Assembly: GCA_934597535.1 (NCBI GenBank)
Contig: CAKTRT010000002.1
Coordinates: 15,381 to 79,380, forward strand
DNA: 64,000 bases
Direction: 5' to 3'
Source: an uncultured Oscillospiraceae bacterium
GTDB lineage: Bacteria > Bacillota > Clostridia > Oscillospirales > Oscillospiraceae
Below are positions 42,966 to 51,868 of this stretch, piece by piece. The notes under the pieces were generated by a model. That model made no database searches. It was given only the letters and a program-made list of their open reading frames with translations, and was not told the origin of the DNA. Numbering within the stretch: the stretch's first letter is position 1; each line of letters opens with the position of its first letter. The translations under genes were made by a program, and so were the position numbers.

Positions 42966-43639
42966 TGCAGCTTCTCCCGAATGATGGCAAGCAGCGCTTT
43001 CCTGCTCGCGTCAAAATCAAGCGATGAAGTATCCAGACGCACCGCGTCGTCCGCGCAGCGCAAAGGCGCGGAGGCGCGGTTCATATCCTGCGCATCGCGC
43101 TCGTTGATCTCGCGCAGCACAGCGTCATAGGGCTTCGGCGTACCGCGCCCCTCCAGCTCCAGACAGCGGCGGCGGGCACGCTCCGAAGCGGAGGCGGTCA
43201 GGTAAATCTTCACGTCCGCGTCCGGCAGCACCACGGTGCCGATGTCACGCCCATCCATAATGACGCTGTGTGTCCGCGCGGTGTCGCGCTGCATTTCGAG
43301 AAGGTACGCTCTCACGGCCGGCATCGCCGATACATCAGAAGCATACATGGAGATCTGCGGCAGGCGGATCTTCTCCGTCACATCCGCCTCCCCGAGCCAC
43401 ATATGCTGCAGGCCGTCCGTCCCATAGCTCATGCGGATCGTGAGCTGCGGCAGCAGCAGCGTGACCTGCCGTTCGTCCTTTGGGTCGAGCCCGCGGGCAA
43501 AGACCGCGTAGCCGATCGTGCGGTAAATCGCACCGGTATCAACATAGAGGATGCCAAGCTCTCCGGCAACGGCGCGGGCAAGCGTGCTTTTACCGGCGCC
43601 GCTGGGACCGTCGATCGCAATGGAATAGTGTTCTTTCAT
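42962..43639 (-). CDS. cmk: Cytidylate kinase
   Basis: A 225-residue CMP/dCMP kinase. P-loop IAIDGPSGAGKST (7-19), VDTGAIYRTIGY, and the CMP-binding DGRDIGTVVLPDADVKIYLTAS. The start is the ATG at 43639; a 45-codon upstream extension runs into the preceding gene. In Clostridia cmk-plsC-ispH is a conserved trio. Confidence 0.95.
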   Translation of the reverse strand: MKEHYSIAIDGPSGAGKSTLARAVAGELGILYVDTGAIYRTIGYAVFARGLDPKDERQVTLLLPQLTIRMSYGTDGLQHMWLGEADVTEKIRLPQISMYASDVSAMPAVRAYLLEMQRDTARTHSVIMDGRDIGTVVLPDADVKIYLTASASERARRRCLELEGRGTPKPYDAVLREINERDAQDMNRASAPLRCADDAVRLDTSSLDFDASRKALLAIIREKLQ

Positions 43640-43676
43640 GCTCTTTTCGTCATCTTTTCTGTAAAGTATTTTTGCC

Positions 43677-44912
43677 TTATAGCTCTTGCAGATAAGTCGC
43701 CGCGGCCTCGCCCGCGGCCTTGCCGGTCGCCCATGCGATCTGCAGATTGTATCCGCCCGTATAAGCGTCCACATCGATCATCTCGCCGGCGAAATACACC
43801 CCATCCGCCTTTTTGGAAGCCATGGTCTTCGGGTCGATCTCTCCGACCTTCACTCCGCCGGAGGTGATGATCGCGTTCTCGACCGGCATGGGGCCGGCGA
43901 TATCGACCGTCCAGCGCTTCAAGAGCGTCCGGATCGTTTCGCGCTGGACGCGCGTGACGTCATGGATCTTTTCATGCGGAGGAATGCCGGAACGATCGAC
44001 AAAGGCGTCGATCATCTTCTGCGGCAGAAGCGATCCGAGCGCATTACAGAAGTCGCTGTTTGGATGCTTTTCGAAATCCGACAGCAGCCGCTTATCGAGC
44101 GTCTGTTCATCAAGCGCAGGCTTCAGGTCGATCTCCAGCCGGTACTGCTTTTTGTCAAAATGCCGCATATGGGCGCTTGCCGATAAAACGAGCGGCCCGC
44201 TCACGCCGAAATGCGTAAACAGCAGCTCGCCAAAATCCGTATGGATCTTTTTGCCGTTTTCATACACCGTCAGCGCAACGTTGCGCAGGCTCAGTCCCTG
44301 CAGCCGTGCGCAGCCGTCCGCCCGCAGCGGCACAAGCGATCCTCGCAGCGGCGTGACCGTGTGCCCGAGCGCTTCCGCCATGCGGAAGCCGTCGCCCGTA
44401 GAGCCGGTCGCGGGGTAGGAAACGCCGCCGGTCGCCAGCACGACGGCGGAGGCGGGATACTCCCCCCGCTCTCCCCTGACAGCGCAGACGCGGCCGTCTT
44501 CGGTCAGGATTTCCAACGCACGGTCGCGCACAAGCGCAGCGCGCAGCCGCTTCAGCTCACGCTCCAGCGCAGCGGTGATATCAAATGACCGGTCGGACAC
44601 CGGAAAAACCCGCCTGCCGCGCTCGACCTTGAGCGGCACGCCGAGCGCTTCGAAAAAGCGCATGGCATCGCGCCCATCAAAGCGGGAAAAAGCAGAATAG
44701 AGAAAGCGCGGGTTCTGCGGCACATGGGCCAGCAATTCCTCGCAGTTACTTTCGTTTGTCACATTGCAGCGGCCCTTGCCGGTGATGTTCACCTTCTTGC
44801 CGAGCCGCTCGTTGGGGTCGAGCAGCGTGACGGCTGCCCCGCTGCGCGCAGCGCAGATCGCCGCCATCATGCCGCCGGCGCCCCCGCCAACGACGACGAG
44901 CCGCTTACTCAT
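43677..44912 (-). CDS. HI0933-family NAD(P)/FAD-dependent oxidoreductase
   Basis: A 411-residue flavoprotein. The FAD-binding VVVGGGAGGMMAAICAA (5-21), LATGGVSYPATGSTGDG and the C-terminal GVYFAGEMIDVDAYTGGYNLQIAWATG are diagnostic of the HI0933/BaiN family. Natural substrates are unknown. The start is the ATG at 44912, which overlaps the preceding RpiR gene by 8 nt. Confidence 0.93.
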   Translation of the reverse strand: MSKRLVVVGGGAGGMMAAICAARSGAAVTLLDPNERLGKKVNITGKGRCNVTNESNCEELLAHVPQNPRFLYSAFSRFDGRDAMRFFEALGVPLKVERGRRVFPVSDRSFDITAALERELKRLRAALVRDRALEILTEDGRVCAVRGERGEYPASAVVLATGGVSYPATGSTGDGFRMAEALGHTVTPLRGSLVPLRADGCARLQGLSLRNVALTVYENGKKIHTDFGELLFTHFGVSGPLVLSASAHMRHFDKKQYRLEIDLKPALDEQTLDKRLLSDFEKHPNSDFCNALGSLLPQKMIDAFVDRSGIPPHEKIHDVTRVQRETIRTLLKRWTVDIAGPMPVENAIITSGGVKVGEIDPKTMASKKADGVYFAGEMIDVDAYTGGYNLQIAWATGKAAGEAAATYLQEL

Positions 44913-45768
44913 CCTCGACCTTCCCAAAAATACCGAAGCGCTCCCACACGTGCTCCAGCTCGGAGAACGTCGAGGCAATGTCGGCGCCCTTTTTGTTGGC
45001 AACGGCAAGGATGAGCGCGTTGAGCATGCTCATGGGCGCGGCCAGCGAATCGACAAAGGAGATCATCTCATTGCGCACGAGCAGCGAACAGGCCGCCATT
45101 TGATTGATGGGCGACATCTCGCTGTCTGTCACACCGACGATCGTCGCGCCGCGGTCTCTGGCGAAATGAATGGTCTTGAGCGCCAGCTCGCTGTAGCGCG
45201 GGAAGCAGATACCGATGACCACATCTCCCTGAGAAACGCGGAAAAGCTGGTCGAACGTACCGGCCGCTCCTCCCTGCACCTGCACGACATTATCAAAGAT
45301 CAGGCGGAAGTAGAAGTTGAGATATCCCGCAAGGAACGAGGAGGATCGAAAACCCACAATGTAGATCTTCTTGGCATTGATGATCGTATCGACCACGCGC
45401 TCAAACTCCGCGCCCTCTGTCTGATCGATGGCCATGCGGATCTTCTCCATGTCGCGCTGAAGCACGTTCGTCATCAGGCCGGAGCCGGCCAGCTCCCCGT
45501 CGGACGCCTGAATGCGCTGGATGCTCGTCAGCTTGCCGCGGATCATCTCCTGCAGCGCGCGTTGCATGCTGGGATACCCCTCATAGCCGAGCTGCGTAGC
45601 AAAGCGTACCACGGTGGACTCGCTGACCTGCACGGTCTTGCCGAGCTTGCTGGCCGTCATAAACGCCGCCTTGTCGTAGTTTTCCAAAATGAAGCGGGCG
45701 ATGAGCTTCTGCCCCTTGGAGAAGCTGCCCATATTTTTCTCGATGTTATGTAGAATGTTCTTCGTCAT
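44905..45768 (-). CDS. MurR/RpiR-family transcriptional regulator
   Basis: A 287-residue regulator with an N-terminal helix-turn-helix (about 30-60, VSESTVVRFATQLGYEGYP) and a C-terminal SIS sugar-phosphate-binding domain (about 125-255, IYIVGFRSSSFLAGY). It probably senses a phosphosugar or cell-wall precursor. Its target is unknown. The start at 45768 is chosen because the upstream extension lies inside rluB. Confidence 0.92.
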   Translation of the reverse strand: MTKNILHNIEKNMGSFSKGQKLIARFILENYDKAAFMTASKLGKTVQVSESTVVRFATQLGYEGYPSMQRALQEMIRGKLTSIQRIQASDGELAGSGLMTNVLQRDMEKIRMAIDQTEGAEFERVVDTIINAKKIYIVGFRSSSFLAGYLNFYFRLIFDNVVQVQGGAAGTFDQLFRVSQGDVVIGICFPRYSELALKTIHFARDRGATIVGVTDSEMSPINQMAACSLLVRNEMISFVDSLAAPMSMLNALILAVANKKGADIASTFSELEHVWERFGIFGKVEDE

Positions 45769-45779
45769 AATACCGCCTT

Positions 45780-46493
45780 CTATCCTTTGTTTTTCGTTGC
45801 CGCAAGCTCCTGCGGCGTGAGATCGCGCCACGCCCCCTCCGGCAGGCCGCCGAGCGTGAGCGCGTGCTCCGCCACGCGCCGCAGGCGCTTGACATAAAGC
45901 CCGCAGGCTGCGCACATACGCCGGATCTGCCGGTTTTTCCCCTCATGGATGGTAACGGCGAGCAGCGCCGTGTCTTTGCCCTGCCGCAGCACACGCACCT
46001 GTGCGCGGCGGATCGGTTCGCCATCCAGCGCCGTGATCGCCATGAGCCTTTCCGCAGCGTCCTTCGTGTCGCCCGCCACAGTGACATGATAGACCTTATC
46101 GACCTCGTAACGTGGGTGCAGCAGGCGCTGCATCCACGCTCCGTCATTGGTCAGCAGCAGCAGGCCCTCAGAGTCCAGATCCAGACGTCCGACGGGATAG
46201 ACCCGCACGCCGCAATCTCCGACCAGCTCTGTGACCGTCGGCCTGCCCCTTTCATCGGAAAGCGTGCAAACATAGCCACGCGGCTTGTTGAGCATCAGAT
46301 AACGCTTCTGCTCCACGCGCGCAACGGGCGCGCCGTCTACAGTGATCTGATCCGACTTCGCATCGGCCCGCTGCCCGAGCATGGCCGTCTCCCCATTCAC
46401 GCGCACGCGGCCTTCGGCGATCCACTGCTCGGCCGTGCGGCGGGAGCACAGCCCCGCCTCGGCGATCAGCTTTTGTATTCTTTCTTCCGGCAG
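45780..46493 (-). CDS. rluB: 23S rRNA pseudouridine synthase (RluB-like), probable CTG start
   Basis: A 237-residue pseudouridine synthase: S4 domain (ERIQKLIAEAGLCSRRTAEQWIAEGRVRVNG, about 4-35) then the catalytic GRLDLDSEGLLLLTND with the Asp nucleophile. No ATG, GTG or TTG lies near the expected N-terminus. AAGGAGGGG is followed after 6 nt by CTG at 46493, giving L-P-E-E-R-I-Q-K, which fits the family start. A CTG start is therefore the best reading. It follows the D,D-carboxypeptidase gene by 13 nt. Confidence 0.9.
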   Translation of the reverse strand: MPEERIQKLIAEAGLCSRRTAEQWIAEGRVRVNGETAMLGQRADAKSDQITVDGAPVARVEQKRYLMLNKPRGYVCTLSDERGRPTVTELVGDCGVRVYPVGRLDLDSEGLLLLTNDGAWMQRLLHPRYEVDKVYHVTVAGDTKDAAERLMAITALDGEPIRRAQVRVLRQGKDTALLAVTIHEGKNRQIRRMCAACGLYVKRLRRVAEHALTLGGLPEGAWRDLTPQELAATKNKG

Positions 46494-46506
46494 GGTGCTC
46501 CCCTCC

Positions 46507-47625
46507 TTACGCGGAAAATAGCTTCCACAGCTTTTCCGCAAGCGAATCTCTTTTATCGGCGCTCTCCGCCGCCTGCGGCAGCGCCGCCGCGCGGGCGCAC
46601 AGAAGATCGACCCGTCCGATCTCTTCCCCATTGCAGAGGATCACCAGCTCGCCGGCCTTTTGTCCCTTTTGCAGCGGGGCGTCCAGCCCCTCCGACAGCT
46701 CTGTGCGCGTGGACAGCGACTCCCCCTCGGCAAGCGGATAGATAAAGTCCTCTGCCGCGATAACAGGGACCGATCCGCCGCCCGCTGCGGCCGTACCGTA
46801 CTGCGCGCCTCTCCTTGCGCCAGCAGCGCGGTGATAGGCAGCAAATCCGTGATCGTAGAGCGCAGCATGATCCGCCCAGTCGCTGCCGTCGCAAAGCGTG
46901 ACGGCGATCAGTCGCAAGCCGCCGCGCTCGGCGCATGTGACGAGTGTACGGCCGGCATCACCGGTATAACCGGTCTTTCCCCCGATGCAGCCTGAGTAGG
47001 AGGCGAGCAGCTTATTGTGGTTGGTCATCGTGCGTGCGCCGACATTTGCCGTACGCGTAGACACGATGCGCGCAAACGTAGGGTTTCGCATGGCGCACGC
47101 CGCAAGGCGCGCCATGTCGAGCGCACAGGAATAGTGCCCCTGTGCGTCCAGTCCGCTGGGATTTACAAATGAGGTATGTTCCATGCCAAGCGCCGCCGCT
47201 TTTTCGTTCATCCACGCAACGAAACGCGCACTTCCACCCTCGCCGCCGCAATAAGCAGCAATGCATTCCGCCGCATCGTTTCCGGAGGGGAGCATCAGCC
47301 CATAGAGCAGCTCCTCCATCGTGAGCGTCTCGCCCTCGCTGAGGTACATCGACGATCCCTCGCGCAGGTGTTCGCGCCGGACAGTCACCCGATCGTCCAG
47401 CCCGCTATGCTCCAGCGCAACAAGGCAGGTCATGATCTTGGTGGTGCTGGCAATGCTGCGCTCCTGCGTTTCCGCGTGCGACAACAGCACCCGCCCGCTG
47501 TCCGCATCCATGAGGATATAGGCGGCAGCCGACGGCTCCGGTGCGGAAGCGCGGCAAGCGGAATCGCCTGTCACACAAAGCACGGCAAGTAAAAAAGCAG
47601 CGGTACGGAACAGAATGCGCGGCAT
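46507..47625 (-). CDS. D-alanyl-D-alanine carboxypeptidase
   Basis: A 372-residue secreted penicillin-binding protein. The signal peptide (about 1-26) ends near SACRASA. Active-site motifs SIASTTKIMT (SxxK), SGN in MLPSGNDAAE and GGKTGYTG (KTG) are complete. It trims peptidoglycan stem peptides; in spore-formers the DacF/DacB types act during sporulation. A C-terminal beta domain and amphipathic anchor are present (KLWKLFSA). Confidence 0.93.
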   Translation of the reverse strand: MPRILFRTAAFLLAVLCVTGDSACRASAPEPSAAAYILMDADSGRVLLSHAETQERSIASTTKIMTCLVALEHSGLDDRVTVRREHLREGSSMYLSEGETLTMEELLYGLMLPSGNDAAECIAAYCGGEGGSARFVAWMNEKAAALGMEHTSFVNPSGLDAQGHYSCALDMARLAACAMRNPTFARIVSTRTANVGARTMTNHNKLLASYSGCIGGKTGYTGDAGRTLVTCAERGGLRLIAVTLCDGSDWADHAALYDHGFAAYHRAAGARRGAQYGTAAAGGGSVPVIAAEDFIYPLAEGESLSTRTELSEGLDAPLQKGQKAGELVILCNGEEIGRVDLLCARAAALPQAAESADKRDSLAEKLWKLFSA

Positions 47626-47666
47626 AGGATCACTCCTTAAAAAGAATGCTCCTATTATGCCCGCGA

Positions 47667-48062
47667 TCAGTAGATTTCTTTCTCTTCCTTTTTCTTGCTG
47701 ATAAAATTCTCCACGCGGTCCATGACCTCGGGAACAAGATCGAGCACGCGATCGACCGTGGCGACCGCGGGGACCGCAACGGGCATGACGCGCGTCACGC
47801 CATCTTTGACGATAAGGAACGCGACGGGATCGATTTTGACAGCCGCACCCGCGCCGCCGCCGAAATTGGCCTTCGTCGTGCCGTAATCGCCGCCGCCGGC
47901 GCCAAAGCCGAAGCTGACGCGGGAGATGGGAATGACCGTTACGCCGTCAGGCGTGGTGACCGGCTCGCCGATGATGGAGTTGGAATCAACCATCTCGCGG
48001 ATCTTGCCCATTGCCGTGTTCATGAGGTCGTTCAAGGGGGCTTGCTTTTCCAGATTTTCCAT
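47667..48062 (-). CDS. gerW: GerW/YtfJ-family sporulation protein
   Basis: A 131-residue protein with the YtfJ core: VDSNSIIGEPVTTPDGVTVIPISRVSFGFGAGGGDYG, a Gly-rich stretch and a hydrophobic C-terminal half. GerW affects germination in Bacillus. It is in an operon between DUF2953 and the carboxypeptidase, a typical sporulation neighbourhood. Confidence 0.93.
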   Translation of the reverse strand: MENLEKQAPLNDLMNTAMGKIREMVDSNSIIGEPVTTPDGVTVIPISRVSFGFGAGGGDYGTTKANFGGGAGAAVKIDPVAFLIVKDGVTRVMPVAVPAVATVDRVLDLVPEVMDRVENFISKKKEEKEIY

Positions 48063-48081
48063 GGTGTGCTTCCTTTCTCTT

Positions 48082-48783
48082 CTATGCTGTCAGTTTTTCT
48101 GTTTGCTCTTCCGATCGGCCTGCCGCTTTTACAGAATCGTCCGCCGCGTCCCGATGCGCAGACGGCGCATCGTTCGCGTGCGCCTTTTTAAAGCGCAGAT
48201 ACCACTTCAGCAGCGGAACAGCCAGCGCGAAGGCAATGGCGAACATGTCGCCGATGCGGACGCTTAATCCAGCCGCTCCCTCCGCGCTCGTCTTCGGCGC
48301 GGCATAATCCATGCGCAGGTGCAGCGAGGGATGCGGAATATTGAAAAGCTCCTCCGCGTGCGGCATTAGCGCCCACATCGCGGCACAGGCATAGCCGTAG
48401 CTCTGGGCAATATCTGCCGGATCTGCACCGCCAAAGGTGACCCGGAGCGCCAATGGGTCGATGCGCAACCGGCGGCAGACCGCGCGCGCCGCCGACCTCA
48501 GTGCAGAAAGAGCCGTGGAAATGAGATCTGTGATCTCGGAAACTGTTGGTTTTGGCAGCGGGCGTCCGCCCTTTTTCGGCTTCTTTTCCGCCCTCCGCTC
48601 CTGCTTTTTTGTCTTCTGTTCCTCAGGCGGTTTTTCCGCGCCGGGCAGGATCTTTTTGCGGAACGGGCCGATCCGGAGCGTTACGACCGTTTCTTTGCCG
48701 AAGCGCACCTCCGCGCCAACGCGGATCAGTGCGATCAAAAGCAGGATGAGCAGAATAATACCGATCACCTTGAGCGCTGTCAA
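48082..48783 (-). CDS. DUF2953 family membrane protein
   Basis: A 233-residue protein: N-terminal membrane helix (about 5-25), a Lys-rich linker (residues 50-75), then the DUF2953 region and a C-terminal hydrophobic helix. DUF2953 proteins regularly accompany gerW/ytfJ, as here, and are presumed sporulation proteins. No enzyme motif is seen. Confidence 0.85.
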   Translation of the reverse strand: MTALKVIGIILLILLLIALIRVGAEVRFGKETVVTLRIGPFRKKILPGAEKPPEEQKTKKQERRAEKKPKKGGRPLPKPTVSEITDLISTALSALRSAARAVCRRLRIDPLALRVTFGGADPADIAQSYGYACAAMWALMPHAEELFNIPHPSLHLRMDYAAPKTSAEGAAGLSVRIGDMFAIAFALAVPLLKWYLRFKKAHANDAPSAHRDAADDSVKAAGRSEEQTEKLTA

Positions 48784-48871
48784 ACGGCCACCTCCCCTGA
48801 AACTCCCGAAAGGAACAATTTATCGCACGATCATAAGCTGCCTCGCCTGCGGCGGCTTTTCTTCATTCTCG

Positions 48872-49495
48872 TCAGGCAGGCTGACTCGGATCCGGTTTCT
48901 CCCGCGCGGTCAAGGCGCTTGGATCGAGGATCGAACCGTCCTCCGTCATGCGGAGCTGGCCATCTGCCTCAATGCCCGGCATTTCCGGCAGTTCCTGAAG
49001 CGAGCCGAGATGAAAATCACGCAGGAATTTTTTCGTCGTGCGGTACAGCCTCGGCCGACCCGGCACCTGGAGCCGGCCGGCCTCCTCGATCAGCCCGCGC
49101 TCCAGAAGCAGCCCCATCGTGTACGAACTGTCCACCCCGCGCACCTGATCGACATAGGCGCGGGTCGTAGGCTGATAGTAGGCAACGATCGTCAGCACCT
49201 CCAGCGCAGGCTGGGAGAGCTTGGCGGTCTTGCGGATCTCAAAGGCCTTGCGGATCACATCGGCGTAATCCGGCGCCGAGCAGAGCTGATAGCTGTCCTC
49301 CATGCGGACAAGGCGGATCCCGCGCCGCTCATAGGCGTAGTGATCGCCCAGCTTTTGCAGCACCTGCTCCGCCGTGGGACGATCCAGATCGAGCGCAAGG
49401 CAGATGCGGTCGATCCCGAGCGGCTCGCCGCTGGCAAAGAGAATGCCCTCCATCGCCGCTTCGACCTCGCGCAGATCCAAAGATTCCAAAGACAT
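48872..49495 (-). CDS. scpB: Segregation and condensation protein B
   Basis: A 207-residue tandem winged-helix protein of the SMC-ScpAB complex. LREVEAAMEGILFASGEPL, QPALEVLTIVAYYQPTTRAYVDQVRGVDS and LLERGLIEEAGR match the family. A 20-residue charged tail is added. It follows scpA by 9 nt. Confidence 0.95.
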   Translation of the reverse strand: MSLESLDLREVEAAMEGILFASGEPLGIDRICLALDLDRPTAEQVLQKLGDHYAYERRGIRLVRMEDSYQLCSAPDYADVIRKAFEIRKTAKLSQPALEVLTIVAYYQPTTRAYVDQVRGVDSSYTMGLLLERGLIEEAGRLQVPGRPRLYRTTKKFLRDFHLGSLQELPEMPGIEADGQLRMTEDGSILDPSALTAREKPDPSQPA

Positions 49496-49504
49496 GGTAT
49501 TTCC

Positions 49505-50290
49505 TCACAAATTGATGGATTTTTCCGCTGCTTCGCCGCACTCCACCGTACAGTCCGTATCAGAGCCGGCAAGGCGAATGACCTTTTCGCGGCAAAGCTC
49601 CAGCACGGCGATAAACGTCGCCACGATCTCGCTGCGGCTGCGGCTGCCGCGAAACAGCAGCCGAAAGCGCGTCATGCCGAATTCCTTGAGCCTGTGCAGG
49701 ATTTCTTCCGCCTTGCCCTTGACAGGGTACGGCTCGCGGCGGACGATCTCGCTCAGGTCTGCGCCCGGCGGGGCGCTGAGCTTCTCGCCCCGGTCAAGCA
49801 TGGCCTGCATGGCAAGCACGAGATCCGCCTTTTCATGGTCGTATTCGTAGATCTTGCCGCGCTGCATCGGCTCCGGCGGGCGCGTCATGATGCTGCGGCC
49901 AAATTCTCCCATGGAGGCAAGCGTTTCCGTGATCATTTTGACGCGCACATAGGTATCCTTCTGCGCCCGCTCCTTGAGCGAGGCGATCAGCTCGTCCATC
50001 TCGCTCTGCGCCTGCTCATCCTCCAGCGAGAGCAGCATCCGCGTCTTGATGTACATCAGGTGCGCCGCCATCGTGATAAACTCGCTCGCAACCTCAAGAT
50101 CGAGCTGCTTGCGCTGCTCGAGATAGGCAAGGTACTGCTCGAGAATGAGCGCGATCGGGATATCCTGGATCTCTATTTTATTTTTGGACAGCAGGAAGAG
50201 GATCAGATCGAGCGGACCTTCAAAGTCCTGCAGCGCTTCCGCGCTGCGCTCGTGTACAACGCTCTCGAGCTTGAAAACGGGATTGTCCAT
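49505..50290 (-). CDS. scpA: Segregation and condensation protein A
   Basis: A 261-residue kleisin bridging SMC and ScpB. FEGPLDLILFLLSKNKIEIQDIPI at the N-terminus and EFITMAAHLMYIKTRMLL are typical; a winged helix ends the protein. It is co-transcribed with the M50 protease upstream (4 nt). Confidence 0.95.
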   Translation of the reverse strand: MDNPVFKLESVVHERSAEALQDFEGPLDLILFLLSKNKIEIQDIPIALILEQYLAYLEQRKQLDLEVASEFITMAAHLMYIKTRMLLSLEDEQAQSEMDELIASLKERAQKDTYVRVKMITETLASMGEFGRSIMTRPPEPMQRGKIYEYDHEKADLVLAMQAMLDRGEKLSAPPGADLSEIVRREPYPVKGKAEEILHRLKEFGMTRFRLLFRGSRSRSEIVATFIAVLELCREKVIRLAGSDTDCTVECGEAAEKSINL

Positions 50291-50294
50291 ACGG

Positions 50295-50951
50295 TCATCT
50301 CACAATCAAATTGACAAGAAACATGAAAACCCGGTAGATCGCGGCGCTCAGGGCATTGTCCCCAACGCCGAGCCAGACCAGCAAAAGAAGCACGAACATA
50401 CCGTATTTTTCATAGCGCATGAGTGTTTCATACGCCGCATCCGGCAAAAAGGCGAAAAGCACCTTCGAGCCATCGAGCGGGGAGATCGGGATAAGGTTAA
50501 ACAGTCCCAGCCCCACGCTCATATACGCCGTCATCATCAAGAAATCAAGCGCACCGCGGCAGAATGCCGTATCGGCGTAATGATCCAGCACAAGACGCAC
50601 ACCGAACAGCAGCGCTATCGCCAGCAGCAGATTTGACACCGGCCCGGCAAGCGCCGTGAGCGCCATACCCTGCCGCGGCTTTTTGAAATACCGCATATCC
50701 ACCGGCACAGGCTTTGCCCAGCCAAAGCCAACGAGCAGCATTGCGGCGAGCCCGAACCAGTCGATATGGTGCAGCGGGTTGAGACTCAGACGATGGGCGC
50801 GTTTGGCCGTCGGGTCGCCGAGAGCGTAGGCTGCAAGACCGTGGCAGGTCTCATGCACTGTTAAACATAAAAAGACGCCGAGCACGCGCAAGAGCGCATC
50901 AGTCAGCGCGGTCCAGTCGAGCGACTGGAGGAGTTCATGGAAGCTGTTCAC
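50295..50951 (-). CDS. Site-2 protease family (M50) membrane metallopeptidase
   Basis: A 218-residue membrane protein with HETCH (the HExxH zinc motif, about 34-38) and NLIPISPLDGSKV (second motif, with the metal Asp). About five membrane segments. This short rhomboid-like S2P subfamily commonly lies beside scpA in Bacillota. The substrate is unknown. Confidence 0.9.
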   Translation of the reverse strand: MNSFHELLQSLDWTALTDALLRVLGVFLCLTVHETCHGLAAYALGDPTAKRAHRLSLNPLHHIDWFGLAAMLLVGFGWAKPVPVDMRYFKKPRQGMALTALAGPVSNLLLAIALLFGVRLVLDHYADTAFCRGALDFLMMTAYMSVGLGLFNLIPISPLDGSKVLFAFLPDAAYETLMRYEKYGMFVLLLLVWLGVGDNALSAAIYRVFMFLVNLIVR

Positions 50952-51008
50952 GCAATTTCTCCGTGCAGATTATGCAAATCCCATCGGATCATGCATAAGA
51001 TTGGTTTC

Positions 51009-51037
51009 ATTATAGCAGTTTGCCCCTCTTTTTACAA
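51009..51037 (-). promoter_or_regulatory. Sigma-A promoter of the M50-scpAB operon
   Basis: On the - strand TTGTAA (51032-51037), 17-nt spacer, TATAAT (51009-51014) with extended TGC, 58 nt before the M50 start. Confidence 0.7.
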
Positions 51038-51112
51038 GTCATTTTGCAACTTTCATTGCATTCTTCCTTCAAAAATCGCCCGCAATTTTTCAGGCAATCT
51101 GCACAATATGCC

Positions 51113-51146
51113 AAAAAAGCGCTCCGGCCGGCGGCCGGAGCGCTTT
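51113..51146 (-). terminator. Terminator of metQNI
   Basis: AAAGCGCTCCGGCC (51116-51129) pairs perfectly with 51133-51146 and is followed on the - strand by T6, 17 nt after the metI stop. Confidence 0.85.
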
Positions 51147-51163
51147 GCTCGCTGTGAATGGGT

Positions 51164-51868
51164 CTACTTTTTAAGGCGCTTATCGCTCTTGAGCGCAAGG
51201 CGCGTACCGATCGTCTGGAAGATCTGCACGAGGACGATCAGCAAGACCGTTGCGGCGACCATCACAAGGTACTTGTAGCGATAGAAGCCATAATCAATGG
51301 CGATCTTACCGAGACCGCCGCCGCCGATGATGCCGCTCATCGCCGAGTAACCGAGGATCGTTGTCAGCGCGATGGTGAAATTCTGCAAAAGCGAGGGAAC
51401 GCTCTCGGGGATCATCACCTTGCAGATGATCTGCACAGGCGTTGCACCCATGCTCTGCGCGGCTTCAATGATATTGGGATCGACCTCGCGCAGGCTGCTT
51501 TCTACAAGGCGCGCGACAAACGGAAAGGCCGCGACCACGAGCGGCACGATGGTCGCTCTCGTACCGACAGTCGTACCGATAATAAGGCGCGAGAGCGGAA
51601 AGACCATGATCATCAGGATCAAAAACGGGATGGAGCGCAGCAGATTGATGATAACATTCAGCACCCGCATCAGCCAGCGTGGGAGCGGCAGCACGCCGTC
51701 CTTCTCGCCCGCCACGAGCAGTACGCCGAGCGGAAGGCCGATGACGACGGCCAGCGCCGTCGAAAGGAGTGTCACATAAAATGTCTCCCAAATCGCGAGG
51801 GGAAACTGCGTCTGCATGGCGACCGAAAGCTCCGCGATGGACTCCGGAGAAAACATTTTACTGTACAT
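51164..51868 (-). CDS. metI: Methionine ABC transporter permease
   Basis: A 234-residue permease with five or six membrane helices and the coupling-loop motif EAAQSMGATPVQIICKVMIPES. MetI forms a homodimer in the inner membrane with MetN. It overlaps metN by 11 nt. Confidence 0.93.
   Translation of the reverse strand: MYSKMFSPESIAELSVAMQTQFPLAIWETFYVTLLSTALAVVIGLPLGVLLVAGEKDGVLPLPRWLMRVLNVIINLLRSIPFLILMIMVFPLSRLIIGTTVGTRATIVPLVVAAFPFVARLVESSLREVDPNIIEAAQSMGATPVQIICKVMIPESVPSLLQNFTIALTTILGYSAMSGIIGGGGLGKIAIDYGFYRYKYLVMVAATVLLIVLVQIFQTIGTRLALKSDKRLKK

Noticed and set aside
48437-50314. 625-aa open frame on the + strand
   Set aside because: Antisense to DUF2953, scpB and scpA, Arg/His/Leu-biased, without RBS or recognisable domain.
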